From Photobacterium carnosum (lineage in GTDB: Bacteria > Pseudomonadota > Gammaproteobacteria > Enterobacterales > Vibrionaceae), in assembly GCF_002849605.1 (NCBI RefSeq), contig NZ_NPIB01000011.1:60815-124814 (forward strand): a stretch of DNA of 64,000 bases, in the 5' to 3' direction. The notes under the pieces were generated by a model. The model saw nothing but the letters and a program-made list of their open reading frames with translations, ran no database searches and was not told the DNA's origin. This document shows, piece by piece, positions 37,985 through 48,169 of this stretch (position 1 is its first letter; each line of letters starts with the position of its first letter). Position numbers and translations under genes: made by a program.

Positions 37985-38289
37985 GGTAACGCTCTAAAAT
38001 CAATAACATTAGTGATAGCATAACGTATTCATGTTGCTATTAAATAATAATTAAATCTATTCACAATTAAGAGCACGACATATTTTCATTAAAAACGCAC
38101 AAATTATGCACGTCTAACAATAAAAATATCAAAAGAGAATGGAACCACCGACATTGCAAAATGTCACACTGTATAATAAGCAGCATAACTAATGTTTCAG
38201 CGATAACTATAAAAAAGTAGAATTTCATTTTTACGAATAATCACAGCTGAATTTATCTTTCATGACTACAGATAGAAACTGAATAAGTA
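37985..38289. other. Divergent murQ-asmA intergenic region
   Basis: About 305 bp, AT-rich; I see no gene and no confident promoter or operator. Confidence 0.35.
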
Positions 38290-41200
38290 ATGACTCAAGA
38301 TAGCCCCCAAATGACACCAAATATCCACAAAAAAAAGACGCTAAAAAAAGTGGTATTATGGACAGTAATCGCACTATTGACACCAATTGTCACAATCTCT
38401 GGCATATTGGCTTATGGTGTTAAACTTGATCTCAGTTCACATCGCACCGAAATTAATCAATGGTTAACTAAAACCCTTGATCGTAAAACAGATATAAAAG
38501 GCAACATGGCAGTCACCCTGTCATTTAGCCCTGAAATAGAATTAAGTGATGTTACTATCGCTAATCTAAAATCAATACCATGGCAGCCAATGTTAAAATC
38601 TGGCTACATTGCCGCCAAGATTTCTGTATTACCGTTATTACAACATACGCTGAAGATTGACTATCTTAGCCTTAACGATATCTCATTAAACTTACTACGA
38701 GATCAACAAGGTAAGGAAAATTGGGTATTCAATCAACTATCAACATCATCAAAACCCGCTGCAACCACAACATCTTCAGCATTTAAATTAGTGTTAAGTA
38801 ATAATATTAACGCTAATAAAATTCGAGTGAATTATGAAGATCAAACCAAAGGTGCCTATTACAGCGGCTACCTTGATCACTTAGCTCTAACAAAACCTGA
38901 TAAATGGTTATTAGTGGCTAAAGGTAACGCTATGGGCAGTGAATATAATCTTTCATTGACGGGCGATTTACAAAAACTGATTAATAATCAACATGGCCAA
39001 TTATTTGCAAAAGGTAACTTTGCGGGTGCCGAATTAGATGTTGATGCTAACATTACACCGTTTAGTAGCAGTGATAACTCTACGGCTAATATCAGTTTAC
39101 ATTGGAACAATACCAATCAAATTGCCAACCTGTTAGATCTTGATTTACAGCATGTTGCACCACTCTCACTGACAACAGAGCTCACCGCATCAAATAAAGG
39201 TTTTGCATTTAATGATATTCAAGTGCGTAGCCCTATTACCTCAGCTAATGGTCATATTAATGTTCGTTTTGCCCAGAATGCTCAACAGTTAAATATTATT
39301 GACGGCAAGTTAGATATTCCCGTTATTGATCTGCGTCCGTGGTTACAACCGCAACCACGAATGAGGCGCACGACAATGTATGTCGCCACACCGCCACAAT
39401 CTCCACTACAAAAAGCATTGAATCAATGGTTAGTAAAAACCCGCACTCACTTTGGCTTAACCATTGGTACCATTAAAGGCTTAGGTACGCCCGTGAATTC
39501 GATTTCACTTAAGATTGAGGGTAAAAACGGTAAATTATCAGCACCAATGGCCGCCAATATTGCTAATGTTCCATTCACGGGTAATGCTCGTATTAATGCA
39601 ACACAATCAACATCAAAAGTTGACGTTACCTTAGGGGCAAAAGATTCATCATTAGGTGAAATGGCTGGCTGGATTTCAGGTATACCTAATGCTACGGGTC
39701 ATCTTAAAAGTGCTCAACTACAGCTAACAACAAAAGGCACCAAATTACAGCAATGGTTAGATAATAGTCAGCTTGGACTTACTATTAATCATGCTAATGT
39801 CAATTGGGGCGCTAAAGCTTCATTTGCAATAGATACCGCTACACTGCATTCAGGAATGGAACAACCGTTCAGCTCAAATGTTAGCGGTAAGATCATGAAT
39901 ATCCCGGTTAAGATTGCAGCCAAAGCAGGCACATTAGCTGATATTATTAATCATCGTGATTGGACACCATCACTGCACTTTTCCAGCCCAGTTTTAGATG
40001 TAAAGGCACAAGGAAAGTTAGTTAATACTCACTGGCAACAAGGTAGTTGGTTTGATGTTAGTGTTCACAGTAATGATGCTGGAAAGCTGAGTCCATGGCT
40101 TGGTACTCGTGCTGCAATACACGGTAAAATTAATTTCAAAGGAAAACTCACCAATAACGGAGAATGGCTTGATCTTAATATTCCTGATGTCACGCTACTG
40201 AACAGTCAGGGGAAAGTAGATTTACAATGGCGAACACTGCACGATCAGCCATTTTTAAAATTAAATAGCCAATTCAATACCCTTGATTTTACTCAATTAA
40301 GCCAATTTATTAATAAAACCCGCTTACCTAAAGTAGAACAAACTGTACCGACCCAAGGCGTTAACCTTGATGTGCCTATTCTAAGCAATAAAATTGTCAT
40401 TGCTGATGCCGATGTCAATTTACATGTTAATAAGATGCTATGGGCACAACAGCAAGTTGATGATATGGCATTTAAGGGCCAAATTCAGGATGGTAAACTC
40501 AGTACATCACCGTTTAGTGCGACTTATGCGGGCAGCGTTTATCGTGGCGATATCGCGTTTGATATTAATAATCAAACCATTAATTCACAATTACACTTAG
40601 CGGTAAATAAACCTGACATTGGTCGTATTTTACATCAATTTAATATCATTAATCATTTCGATATGAGCTTAGACAGTGCCAAACTAGCGGTATCGTTATC
40701 AGGAAAAACACTATTAGAATTAATGGAACAAGCAAAAATTGATGCTCAGCTTAATGGCGGTCAATTAAAACTTGCTGATAATTACACAGGTAAAGCCTTT
40801 AATATTACTCTAAATCAAGGGCATTTCATTACCGGCCCCAATACTGCAACCCACCTCACCCTTGATGGACGAGCGGCAAATAAACCCGTTGCCATTAACC
40901 TTGATTCAGTCTCATTACAACAGGCAAATGATGGTCGTAAATCGATTCCAGTCAAACTGAAAGCGAGTGTCGGTGACATCAAATTTAATGCTCAATCACA
41001 CGTTGTGTTACCGATTGACCCTAAAAAATTGAATATCACTTTTGAAGCCAGTACACCAAACTTAAACCATTTTGATAACTTTACAGGGATCAAGTTACCG
41101 CCTTATGGTCCAGTTAACGTTGCAGCATCATTATCAATGGACAATATTGGCTATCATCTACGTGACATGCTCATCAAGGTTGGTAGCAGTACGCTTAAAG

Positions 41201-42216
41201 GCTATGGTGACTTTTTACCGCCGATTAAAGGTGATGGTCGCAATCGCCCTAACGTAAAACTGGTCTTAAATGCTCCTTTTATTCAGATCAACGACTTTAA
41301 GCTGAAAAATTGGCAAGCATGGTTACCCGCAAACCAAAAGTCGCATAAGGTTATTGTCTCCAAAAATCAGCCAGTGAACGTTATCAGTCCGCAAGGATTA
41401 AATTTATTCAATGCTAATTTTAAACTTAACGTCGGTAATGTCCGTTCAGGCAAAGATTGGCTAGGCGCAGGTAAATTAGATTGGACGTTACATAATGGTT
41501 TATTAACGCTAAAACCTTTACATGTTCAATTACCCGGTGGTGATATTAATATCAACGGCTCGGTTGCCGCTAAAGGGGATAAATTCGCCATTAAACTGAA
41601 TGGGTTGGTAAAGAATTTTGACTACGGTATTATCGCTCGTCGTATCGACCCTAAAACGGATATGCATGGCAAAATCAGTGCCAAATTCGATCTTAATAGT
41701 CTTGCGAATACACCAGAAAGCTTAATGAATAATGCCAATGGCTTTATTGGGTTTGCAGCCTGGCCTAAAGCTTACCAAGCTAACGTAATTGATCTATGGG
41801 CAGTAAGTTTAGCCGATGCGGTATTACCGACATTTACCACCAAAGATAACTCGGTACTCAACTGTGTTGCTGGCGGATTTAATGTTCATAATGGCAATAT
41901 AAAACAACGTGATTTATTACTCGATACCTCACGTATTCAGGTGCATGGCGCATTTGATGCCAGTTATAAGAAACGTGACTTTAACTTGTATCTATCGCCA
42001 CGATCTAAAAGAGCACAAATATTTAGCCTACAAACGCCCGTTGAAGTTCACGGTACTTTTGAGAAATTTAATCTTGAAATACCATTATCTGCCATTTTTG
42101 CAACATCAGTGCGGTTTACGACAAGCCCAATAATAGCACCACTCCAATGGTTATTTGAGAAACCAATCGCGGCCAATGGTAGCGCGGAATGTCAACGAAT
42201 TTGGCAAGCACAATAA
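38290..42216 (+). CDS. Large AsmA-family protein (1,308 aa)
   Basis: A cytosolic N-terminus, one membrane helix (about 20-43), then a very long periplasmic beta-rich region. The AsmA N-terminal domain is clear: LDRKTDIKGNMAVTLSFSPEIELSDVTIAN. The C-terminal AsmA_2-like part includes NVRSGKDWLGAGKLDWTLHNG and the DLWAVSLADAVLP...NCVAGGF segment seen in E. coli AsmA and YhjG-type proteins. The family is thought to form hydrophobic grooves carrying phospholipids to the outer membrane. It is longer than AsmA (617 aa) or YhjG. The Shine-Dalgarno is weak. Monocistronic with its own terminator. Confidence 0.85.
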   Translation: MTQDSPQMTPNIHKKKTLKKVVLWTVIALLTPIVTISGILAYGVKLDLSSHRTEINQWLTKTLDRKTDIKGNMAVTLSFSPEIELSDVTIANLKSIPWQPMLKSGYIAAKISVLPLLQHTLKIDYLSLNDISLNLLRDQQGKENWVFNQLSTSSKPAATTTSSAFKLVLSNNINANKIRVNYEDQTKGAYYSGYLDHLALTKPDKWLLVAKGNAMGSEYNLSLTGDLQKLINNQHGQLFAKGNFAGAELDVDANITPFSSSDNSTANISLHWNNTNQIANLLDLDLQHVAPLSLTTELTASNKGFAFNDIQVRSPITSANGHINVRFAQNAQQLNIIDGKLDIPVIDLRPWLQPQPRMRRTTMYVATPPQSPLQKALNQWLVKTRTHFGLTIGTIKGLGTPVNSISLKIEGKNGKLSAPMAANIANVPFTGNARINATQSTSKVDVTLGAKDSSLGEMAGWISGIPNATGHLKSAQLQLTTKGTKLQQWLDNSQLGLTINHANVNWGAKASFAIDTATLHSGMEQPFSSNVSGKIMNIPVKIAAKAGTLADIINHRDWTPSLHFSSPVLDVKAQGKLVNTHWQQGSWFDVSVHSNDAGKLSPWLGTRAAIHGKINFKGKLTNNGEWLDLNIPDVTLLNSQGKVDLQWRTLHDQPFLKLNSQFNTLDFTQLSQFINKTRLPKVEQTVPTQGVNLDVPILSNKIVIADADVNLHVNKMLWAQQQVDDMAFKGQIQDGKLSTSPFSATYAGSVYRGDIAFDINNQTINSQLHLAVNKPDIGRILHQFNIINHFDMSLDSAKLAVSLSGKTLLELMEQAKIDAQLNGGQLKLADNYTGKAFNITLNQGHFITGPNTATHLTLDGRAANKPVAINLDSVSLQQANDGRKSIPVKLKASVGDIKFNAQSHVVLPIDPKKLNITFEASTPNLNHFDNFTGIKLPPYGPVNVAASLSMDNIGYHLRDMLIKVGSSTLKGYGDFLPPIKGDGRNRPNVKLVLNAPFIQINDFKLKNWQAWLPANQKSHKVIVSKNQPVNVISPQGLNLFNANFKLNVGNVRSGKDWLGAGKLDWTLHNGLLTLKPLHVQLPGGDININGSVAAKGDKFAIKLNGLVKNFDYGIIARRIDPKTDMHGKISAKFDLNSLANTPESLMNNANGFIGFAAWPKAYQANVIDLWAVSLADAVLPTFTTKDNSVLNCVAGGFNVHNGNIKQRDLLLDTSRIQVHGAFDASYKKRDFNLYLSPRSKRAQIFSLQTPVEVHGTFEKFNLEIPLSAIFATSVRFTTSPIIAPLQWLFEKPIAANGSAECQRIWQAQ

Positions 42217-42252
42217 ATTGTTAGCCTAAAAAAATGCTCAATACTTAACATT

Positions 42253-42279
42253 AAAAGATGGACTTATAATCCATCTTTT
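42253..42279 (+). terminator. Intrinsic terminator of the AsmA-family gene
   Basis: AAAAGATGGA / TCCATCTTTT stem followed by a run of T, 36 bp past the stop. Confidence 0.9.
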
Positions 42280-42382
42280 TTTTATTTTGTTGTTTTAAAA
42301 TAAAGAACCTGTGTACTGACTATGATGTAATAAAGACATCAACTTCATCTGTCATAGAATAATCATCTTCTACGAGGTTATT

Positions 42383-43906
42383 ATGAATTCAAAACTCGAT
42401 AATGTACTGCTCAATATAGCCCTAAATCTCAGTGCTAACCTCGCTAGTGATCAGCATTATCAGCATCTTATTGATGGTATCGATCAAGTTTTTCCTTGTG
42501 ATGCAAGTGCCTTATTTATATTGGATAAAGAAGGTCTATTAACACCGGTTGCGGTTAAAGGTCTATCTCCTGCCGTATTAGGTCGACGTTTTTATCCTCA
42601 AGCTCACCCACGCTTAGAAGCCATAATGGCAAGTAAACAACCAGTCCGTTTTGATGCCGATAGCCCTTTGCCCGATCCCTTTGATGGAATTTTACTTAAC
42701 GAGCAACAAACCATTGATATTCATGATTGCTTAGGCTGTAGCCTCTATGTAGAAGGACAATTAGTTGGCGTACTTACGTTAGATTCGTTAACTGTTGGCG
42801 CATTTGATGAAATTGAAACTGTTGCCATTGAAACATTTGCCGCTTTAGCCGCAGCAACGTTACGCAATATTGCCCAATTTAATGCACTTAAAGATCAAAA
42901 TAAAAAACAAAAATCACTAACAGATACGTTGATCCAACAAGCGCGCTCACAACAAGGGGAAATGGTGGGAATAAGTGCCGTCATGCAACGGTTACGGACC
43001 AATATTGCCACTGTTGCAAAATCAGACTATGCGGTACTGATCAGTGGTGAAACAGGCACAGGCAAAGAGCTGGTCGCTCACGAGATCCATGCCCAATCAA
43101 CACGTGCAGATACGCCAATGATTTATATTAACTGTGCCGCTCTACCGGAAGGATTAGCGGAAAGTGAGTTATTTGGTCATGTAAAAGGGGCATTTACAGG
43201 TGCGAATAGTCATCGAGCAGGTAAATTTGAATTAGCTGACGGCGGGACCTTATTTTTAGATGAAATTGGCGAGTTACCTTTAATATTACAAGCGAAATTA
43301 TTACGGGTGATCCAACAAGGTGAACTTCAACGTGTCGGCAGTGATCAACATTTACATGTCAATGTTCGTATTATCGCAGCAACAAATCGTCAATTAGAAA
43401 CCGAAGTCGAACTCGGTCATTTTCGTGCAGATTTGTACCATCGCTTAAATGTATTCCCTATTTTTGTGCCATCACTGCGTGAACGTCATGATGATATTCC
43501 CGTTCTTGCTGGATACTTACTTGAAAAAGTGCGTCACCAATTTAATATTCCTAATCTTCACCTTCACCCTAAAGTATTAAATATGCTTGAGGCGAAACCG
43601 TGGCCAGGCAATATTCGTGAATTAGAACACACACTTACACGAGCTGCATTACGAGCAATACAAGACGAACAGAATACGATCACCAGTCAATATTTTGATC
43701 TTGCGCCCACAGGCGATGTCAAAAACACATCGTCATTTTTCCCCGAACAATCACAACCGATGCGTCAATTGGTTGAACACTACCAAAAGCAGCTAATTGA
43801 GCACACGCTTGAAAAAACACATAAAAATTGGGCGAAATCAGCTGATTTTTTACAAATGGATCGAGGAAATCTTTACCGTATGGGAAAAAAGCTGGGGATC
43901 AAATAA
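42383..43906 (+). CDS. norR: NorR, NO-responsive sigma-54 activator
   Basis: 507 aa. The GAF sensor domain (about 1-170) should hold the mononuclear iron that binds NO. The AAA+ domain (about 190-430) has Walker A GETGTGKE, the sigma-54 contact loop GAFTGA (VKGAFTGANS) and Walker B LFLDEIGE. The C-terminal Fis-type HTH is KNWAKSADFLQMDRGNLYRM. GAGGTTATT precedes the ATG. The downstream gene is hcp rather than norVW, and the gap between them carries NorR-type sites and a sigma-54 promoter, so NorR here should drive hcp-hcr. Confidence 0.95.
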   Translation: MNSKLDNVLLNIALNLSANLASDQHYQHLIDGIDQVFPCDASALFILDKEGLLTPVAVKGLSPAVLGRRFYPQAHPRLEAIMASKQPVRFDADSPLPDPFDGILLNEQQTIDIHDCLGCSLYVEGQLVGVLTLDSLTVGAFDEIETVAIETFAALAAATLRNIAQFNALKDQNKKQKSLTDTLIQQARSQQGEMVGISAVMQRLRTNIATVAKSDYAVLISGETGTGKELVAHEIHAQSTRADTPMIYINCAALPEGLAESELFGHVKGAFTGANSHRAGKFELADGGTLFLDEIGELPLILQAKLLRVIQQGELQRVGSDQHLHVNVRIIAATNRQLETEVELGHFRADLYHRLNVFPIFVPSLRERHDDIPVLAGYLLEKVRHQFNIPNLHLHPKVLNMLEAKPWPGNIRELEHTLTRAALRAIQDEQNTITSQYFDLAPTGDVKNTSSFFPEQSQPMRQLVEHYQKQLIEHTLEKTHKNWAKSADFLQMDRGNLYRMGKKLGIK

Positions 43907-43927
43907 GACTACCATAAAAACAGTGAT

Positions 43928-43979
43928 GTCATATATACAACACTGATGATGTCTTTATAACATCATTAGTGTATAAGAT
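43928..43979 (+). promoter_or_regulatory. Three NorR enhancer-type sites upstream of hcp
   Basis: NorR binds GT-N7-AC. GTCATATATAC (43928-43938) and GTCTTTATAAC (43951-43961) match fully; GTGTATAAGAT (43969-43979) misses the last base. E. coli NorR needs three such sites upstream of its sigma-54 promoter. Here they lie 37-88 bp before the -24 element. Confidence 0.75.
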
Positions 43980-44015
43980 AATAAATAAACACATTAAAAA
44001 CAACAACATAAAAAC

Positions 44016-44031
44016 TGGCACAGTTAATGCT
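44016..44031 (+). promoter_or_regulatory. Sigma-54 promoter of hcp-hcr
   Basis: TGGCACAGTTAATGCT contains the -24 TGGCAC and the -12 GC at the fixed spacing. It lies 55 bp before the hcp ATG and downstream of the NorR sites. Confidence 0.85.
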
Positions 44032-44085
44032 AAGTAGCCGTTAGATCATATTTATAATTAGATAATCAAACGCTGGAGCTTTTTC

Positions 44086-45747
44086 ATGTTTTGTATTCAA
44101 TGTGAACAGACAATAGAAACACCCATTAAAAAAGGCTGTTCTTACGCCGCAGGTATGTGCGGTAAAACTGCTGAAATTTCAGATCTACAAGATGTGTTAG
44201 TTTATACCTTACAAGGGGTATCATACTGGGCAGATCTTGCACAAAAGTTTGATATTGTTGATGACGAAATTAACCATTGGGCACCACGTGCATTCTTCTC
44301 AACGCTAACCAATGTTAACTTTGATCGCGATCGCATTCTAGCGCTAACCAATCTTGCTGCAAGTTATAAAGCACGCTTAACACAAGCCGTCACAGCAGCA
44401 ATGACTCTAGCACAACAGCCATTACCGACCCTACCCGCTGTGGCTGAATTTGAATTACCCGATAATATTGATGCTATCTTAGCGTTAGCACCACAAGTAG
44501 CGGTTAACCGCGGTTATGAAACCATCAATGAAGATGTCATTGGTTTACGCTTATTGTGCCTATATGGTCTAAAAGGCGCGGCGGCTTACATGGAGCATGC
44601 GCGTGTATTAGAGCAAACAGACAATGCTATTTACGCACAATACCATCACATCATGGGCTGGTTAGGCACAGATCCTACTGATCTAAATGCATTACTTGAG
44701 TGTTCAATGGAAATTGGTCTAATGAACTACAAAGTAATGGAGATGCTTGATTTAGGCGAAACCAATACTTTTGGTCACCCAGTACCAAGCCAAGTTAACG
44801 TTAAGCCAATTCAAGGTAAATGTATTTTAGTTTCAGGTCATGACTTGCACGATCTTGAAAAGATCCTGCAACAAACTGAAGGTAAAAATATTAACGTTTA
44901 CACCAATGGTGAAATGTTACCTGCTCACAGCTACCCTGAACTGAAGAAATACCCTCACTTAGTGGGTAACTACGGTAGTGCTTGGCAGAACCAACAGATT
45001 GAATTTGCCAATTTCCCTGGCGCAATCGTAATGACATCAAACTGCCTAATTAACCCTAATGTAGGTCAATATGCAGATCGTATCTTTACACGTAGCATCG
45101 TGGCATGGCCTGGTGTGGCGCATATTGACGGTGATGATTTTACTCAAGTTATTGATTGTGCATTAGCATTAGACGGCTTTAAGCACACTGAAATCGAACA
45201 TATGATCACTATCGGTTTTGGTCGCAATGCACTAATGGCAGCAGCGCCTGCTGTTATTGATCAAGTGAAACAAGGCAATATCAGTCACTTCTTCCTTGTT
45301 GGTGGTTGTGACGGTGAGAAAGCAGAACGCAGTTACTTCACTGATTTTGCTGCACAAGTTCCTCAAGATTCCGTTATCTTAACGTTAGCTTGTGGTAAAT
45401 ATCGCTTTAATAAAAATAACTTTGGCGACATTAATGGTATTCCTCGTTTACTCGATGTGGGCCAATGTAATGATGCTTATTCAGCAATTCAATTGGCACT
45501 CGCATTAGCGAAAGAGTTTGATTGTGGTATTAACGAATTACCGCTGACTCTAGTGTTATCTTGGTTTGAGCAAAAAGCGATTGTGATCCTACTGACCTTA
45601 TTTGCATTAGGTGTTAAAGGTATTTATACCGGTCCAACAGCACCTGCATTTTTAACCGATAACTTATTGGCTATTATTGCTGAAAAATTCGACATGCGTT
45701 CGATCTCAACCCCTGAGGCAGATCTTAAAACTATCTTAGGCGCGTAA
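44086..45747 (+). CDS. hcp: Hydroxylamine reductase / hybrid cluster protein Hcp
   Basis: 553 aa. The N-terminal cluster ligands C3, C6, C18 and C25 have the CX2CX11CX6C spacing of enterobacterial-type Hcp with a [2Fe-2S] cluster. Hybrid-cluster ligands lie in [49 protein letters not shown] and ACGKYRF. It reduces NO (high affinity in E. coli) and hydroxylamine under anaerobic nitrosative stress, with electrons from Hcr. Located directly behind norR. Confidence 0.97.
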   Translation: MFCIQCEQTIETPIKKGCSYAAGMCGKTAEISDLQDVLVYTLQGVSYWADLAQKFDIVDDEINHWAPRAFFSTLTNVNFDRDRILALTNLAASYKARLTQAVTAAMTLAQQPLPTLPAVAEFELPDNIDAILALAPQVAVNRGYETINEDVIGLRLLCLYGLKGAAAYMEHARVLEQTDNAIYAQYHHIMGWLGTDPTDLNALLECSMEIGLMNYKVMEMLDLGETNTFGHPVPSQVNVKPIQGKCILVSGHDLHDLEKILQQTEGKNINVYTNGEMLPAHSYPELKKYPHLVGNYGSAWQNQQIEFANFPGAIVMTSNCLINPNVGQYADRIFTRSIVAWPGVAHIDGDDFTQVIDCALALDGFKHTEIEHMITIGFGRNALMAAAPAVIDQVKQGNISHFFLVGGCDGEKAERSYFTDFAAQVPQDSVILTLACGKYRFNKNNFGDINGIPRLLDVGQCNDAYSAIQLALALAKEFDCGINELPLTLVLSWFEQKAIVILLTLFALGVKGIYTGPTAPAFLTDNLLAIIAEKFDMRSISTPEADLKTILGA

Positions 45748-45781
45748 TCTTACACGTATAGTATTGACGTATAACATTATT

Positions 45782-45811
45782 GCCCCTGTTGTTTATATAA
45801 ATAAGAGGGGC
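45782..45811 (+). terminator. Hairpin with T-rich tail between hcp and hcr
   Basis: GCCCCT / AGGGGC stem, 18-base loop, then TTTATTTATT. It looks like a partial terminator that would lower hcr relative to hcp from the same promoter. Confidence 0.55.
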
Positions 45812-45850
45812 TTTATTTATTCATTCATTTCGATTTTTATAGGCATGATA

Positions 45851-46882
45851 ATGTTAGAGAAATGGCAAAATCACCAACCAGAAACATTTGTTTGTATCAA
45901 TAAGTGGCAACAAACACCAGATACTGTAACCATCGAATTACAGCCACAGGTTGGTGCCGAATCCATTGATTTCAAACCGGGACAATTTGTAAGTCTAGGC
46001 ATTCGTATTGATGGAGAATTACTTTTTCGTGCCTATTCCATCAGCTCAATACCGCAACAATCGACCTTACAGCTCACCATTAAACGAGTGGATGGCGGCA
46101 GAGTTTCAACTTACCTTGTAAACACATTAACCATTGGTGATAACGTACAATTATTACAGCCAGCCGGGGAATTTAACTGTATTGATCACCCGCCTGAAAA
46201 CCAACGTGTCTTATTGATCAGTGCTGGATGTGGCATTACACCAGTCTATTCAATGGCTAAATATTGGCTTGAGCATAATGCGAATATTGATATTTGCTTT
46301 ATTCATGTCGCAAAAAGCCCGTCACAGACACTCTTTTTTGAACAGCTTAATCAATTAGATCGTGATAATAGTAACTTTAATTTACAGCTATTATTAAAAG
46401 ATAAAGCGAATACAGAATTCCACCAAGGACGTTTAAATCAACAGTGGCTTGAGCAATTAACACCCAATCTACATCAACGAACTGTCTATTTATGTGGCCC
46501 TGAAGGGTTTATGGAAGATGTGAGTCAATATTTACAGCAACTTGATTTTAATATGTCGCAATTTTTTCAAGAAAGCTTTACACCAACAATAACCCAGTCA
46601 ATAGCAGATAAAGTCAGTACAACACTGACGCTGAATGTTCCAGCTTTTAATCAAACATTAACGGTTAATCATGGGGATAATTTGGCAACAACACTTGAAA
46701 ATGCTAGCTTGCCGATTCTCGTTGCTTGTCGTAGTGGTGTTTGTGGTTCATGTCGCTGTAAAGTCACACCTAATAGTGTTAACTCAACCAGTGCTATGAC
46801 TCTTACAACTGAGGATATTGAACAAGGTTATGTCCTTGCCTGCTCATCAACGATCATTGACAATACTGAAGTAAGCTTTTAA
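45851..46882 (+). CDS. hcr: NADH oxidoreductase Hcr
   Basis: 343 aa from the ATG at 45851 (MLEKWQNHQ), seven bases after AGG; the open frame extends upstream through the inter-gene hairpin but is unlikely to be translated. FAD-binding RAYSISS, NADH-binding SAGCGITPVYSM and CGPEGFM, then a C-terminal plant-type 2Fe-2S domain CRSGVCGSCRCK with the fourth Cys in ACSS. It transfers electrons from NADH to Hcp. Similar in order of modules to the reductase-ferredoxin part of the MOSC fusion at 20242. Confidence 0.93.
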   Translation: MLEKWQNHQPETFVCINKWQQTPDTVTIELQPQVGAESIDFKPGQFVSLGIRIDGELLFRAYSISSIPQQSTLQLTIKRVDGGRVSTYLVNTLTIGDNVQLLQPAGEFNCIDHPPENQRVLLISAGCGITPVYSMAKYWLEHNANIDICFIHVAKSPSQTLFFEQLNQLDRDNSNFNLQLLLKDKANTEFHQGRLNQQWLEQLTPNLHQRTVYLCGPEGFMEDVSQYLQQLDFNMSQFFQESFTPTITQSIADKVSTTLTLNVPAFNQTLTVNHGDNLATTLENASLPILVACRSGVCGSCRCKVTPNSVNSTSAMTLTTEDIEQGYVLACSSTIIDNTEVSF

Positions 46883-46904
46883 TAAAACGTGTTCAATAGT
46901 AAAT

Positions 46905-46978
46905 AAAACCCGCATCTAAACATTCTATTTATTAACCAATCTAGCCGTTAATAATGATAGAACATAAATGCAGGTTTT
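46905..46978 (+). terminator. Terminator of hcr
   Basis: Outer arms AAAACCCGCAT / ATGCAGGTTTT plus an inner TTCTAT/ATAGAA pairing, followed by further T. It may also serve the convergent gene at 47002. Confidence 0.65.
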
Positions 46979-47001
46979 TTATCATCTCTAATATAATATT
47001 A

Positions 47002-47373
47002 TTAGATTTCTTTCATCGCTGAGACTACAGACGGATCATTAATTAAATTAAATAATAAGCTCTTAGCGGCGGTTCTCTGTGCATCAGACAACACTTTTTT
47101 AGGGTTTTCTCGTGATTGAATCAGAATATTCGTGATAAATTTACTGTTTGTACCCGACAATTCATAAACAAACCGAAGTGTATCTAGTAATTCATTCTGC
47201 GGTAAGCTGTACACTGCCATTTCACAACTAAGACCATCCATCGCAAGAAAATTATTCACGACCGCTTTACGTTCAGCCTTAAATATTTCTTTTGCTTTAA
47301 AAGCATCTATTAGCGCCTGCACTCTTTCTGCGATAGCAATAGGTACTTCCATTGTTTTAGTTTCGTGAGTCAT
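47002..47373 (-). CDS. Hypothetical protein (123 aa)
   Basis: Not recognised. All-helical, soluble, no signal peptide, starting MTHETKTMEVPIAIAERVQ. A central MDGLSCEMAVYSLPQNELLDTLRFVYELSG and a C-terminal basic helix are the visible features. GGGGA before the ATG and codon use like its neighbours suggest a real gene. Confidence 0.6.
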   Translation of the reverse strand: MTHETKTMEVPIAIAERVQALIDAFKAKEIFKAERKAVVNNFLAMDGLSCEMAVYSLPQNELLDTLRFVYELSGTNSKFITNILIQSRENPKKVLSDAQRTAAKSLLFNLINDPSVVSAMKEI

Positions 47374-47791
47374 TATTGCTTCCCCTGTTCTCGTTCATTT
47401 CTAGTATCAATATACTATTTGTATACCCCATAAGCACGAACGATTATAAATACTCTAAGTAATAGTGTCATATTTAAGCATCGTTCTAAATAAAAAACAA
47501 AAATCACTCAATAAATCAAAAAGATATTCATTATTTTCAATTTAAACAGAAAATTTTTTCAAAAAAACACAAAAATAAGTGTACATCAGCAGCACACCTG
47601 CTATTATCCGTCTCGCTCTGTTGTTTAAGAGTTATTAAATGCAACACCAAGTAACAGTTAAACTAAAGATTACAGTGACGTTTTCGTTTTGTATCTGTGT
47701 TTCCCTTGTATTGGCAGTATCATTAATAATTTAACCACGTAGCACATCGCATTTTAGCGGTTAATTAATCTCAACTAATAAGGGACATCAC
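47374..47791. other. Upstream region of the second cspA gene
   Basis: About 420 bp with no credible gene; presumably the promoter and long 5' leader of the csp gene. No confident element called. Confidence 0.4.
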
Positions 47792-48004
47792 ATGTCTAAT
47801 CAAACAACTGGTCTAGTAAAATGGTTTAACGAAGAGAAAGGTTTTGGTTTCATTACTCAAGACAACGGCGGCGCTGACGTATTCGTTCACTTCCGTGCTA
47901 TCGCTTCTGAAGGTTTCAAAACTCTTGCTGAAGGCCAAAAAGTGTCTTTTGAAGTAGAGCAAGGCCAAAAAGGTCTTCAAGCTGCAAACGTTGTAGCTCT
48001 ATAA
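47792..48004 (+). CDS. CspA-family cold-shock protein
   Basis: 70 aa, canonical cold-shock domain with KGFGFI and VFVHF. It differs from the protein encoded at 17220 at only a handful of positions (for example AIASEG for AITGEG). AAGGGA before the ATG; strong terminator after. Confidence 0.95.
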
Positions 48005-48030
48005 TTTATCTTTATTGATAAATGAAAAAA

Positions 48031-48050
48031 ATGCTGGCTAAGGCCGGCAT
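48031..48050 (+). terminator. Intrinsic terminator of csp
   Basis: ATGCTGGC / GCCGGCAT with one G-T pair, four-base loop, then TTTTT; A-rich upstream. Confidence 0.85.
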
Positions 48051-48169
48051 TTTTTATATCTGTAATTTAGAGAAAATAAAAGTAAAAAAAAAGCCAACTA
48101 CTTACTAGTCGGCTTAGAAATACATTATCTACAGAGCATCACGCTCATCTTCATCTGTCACATCAATCA

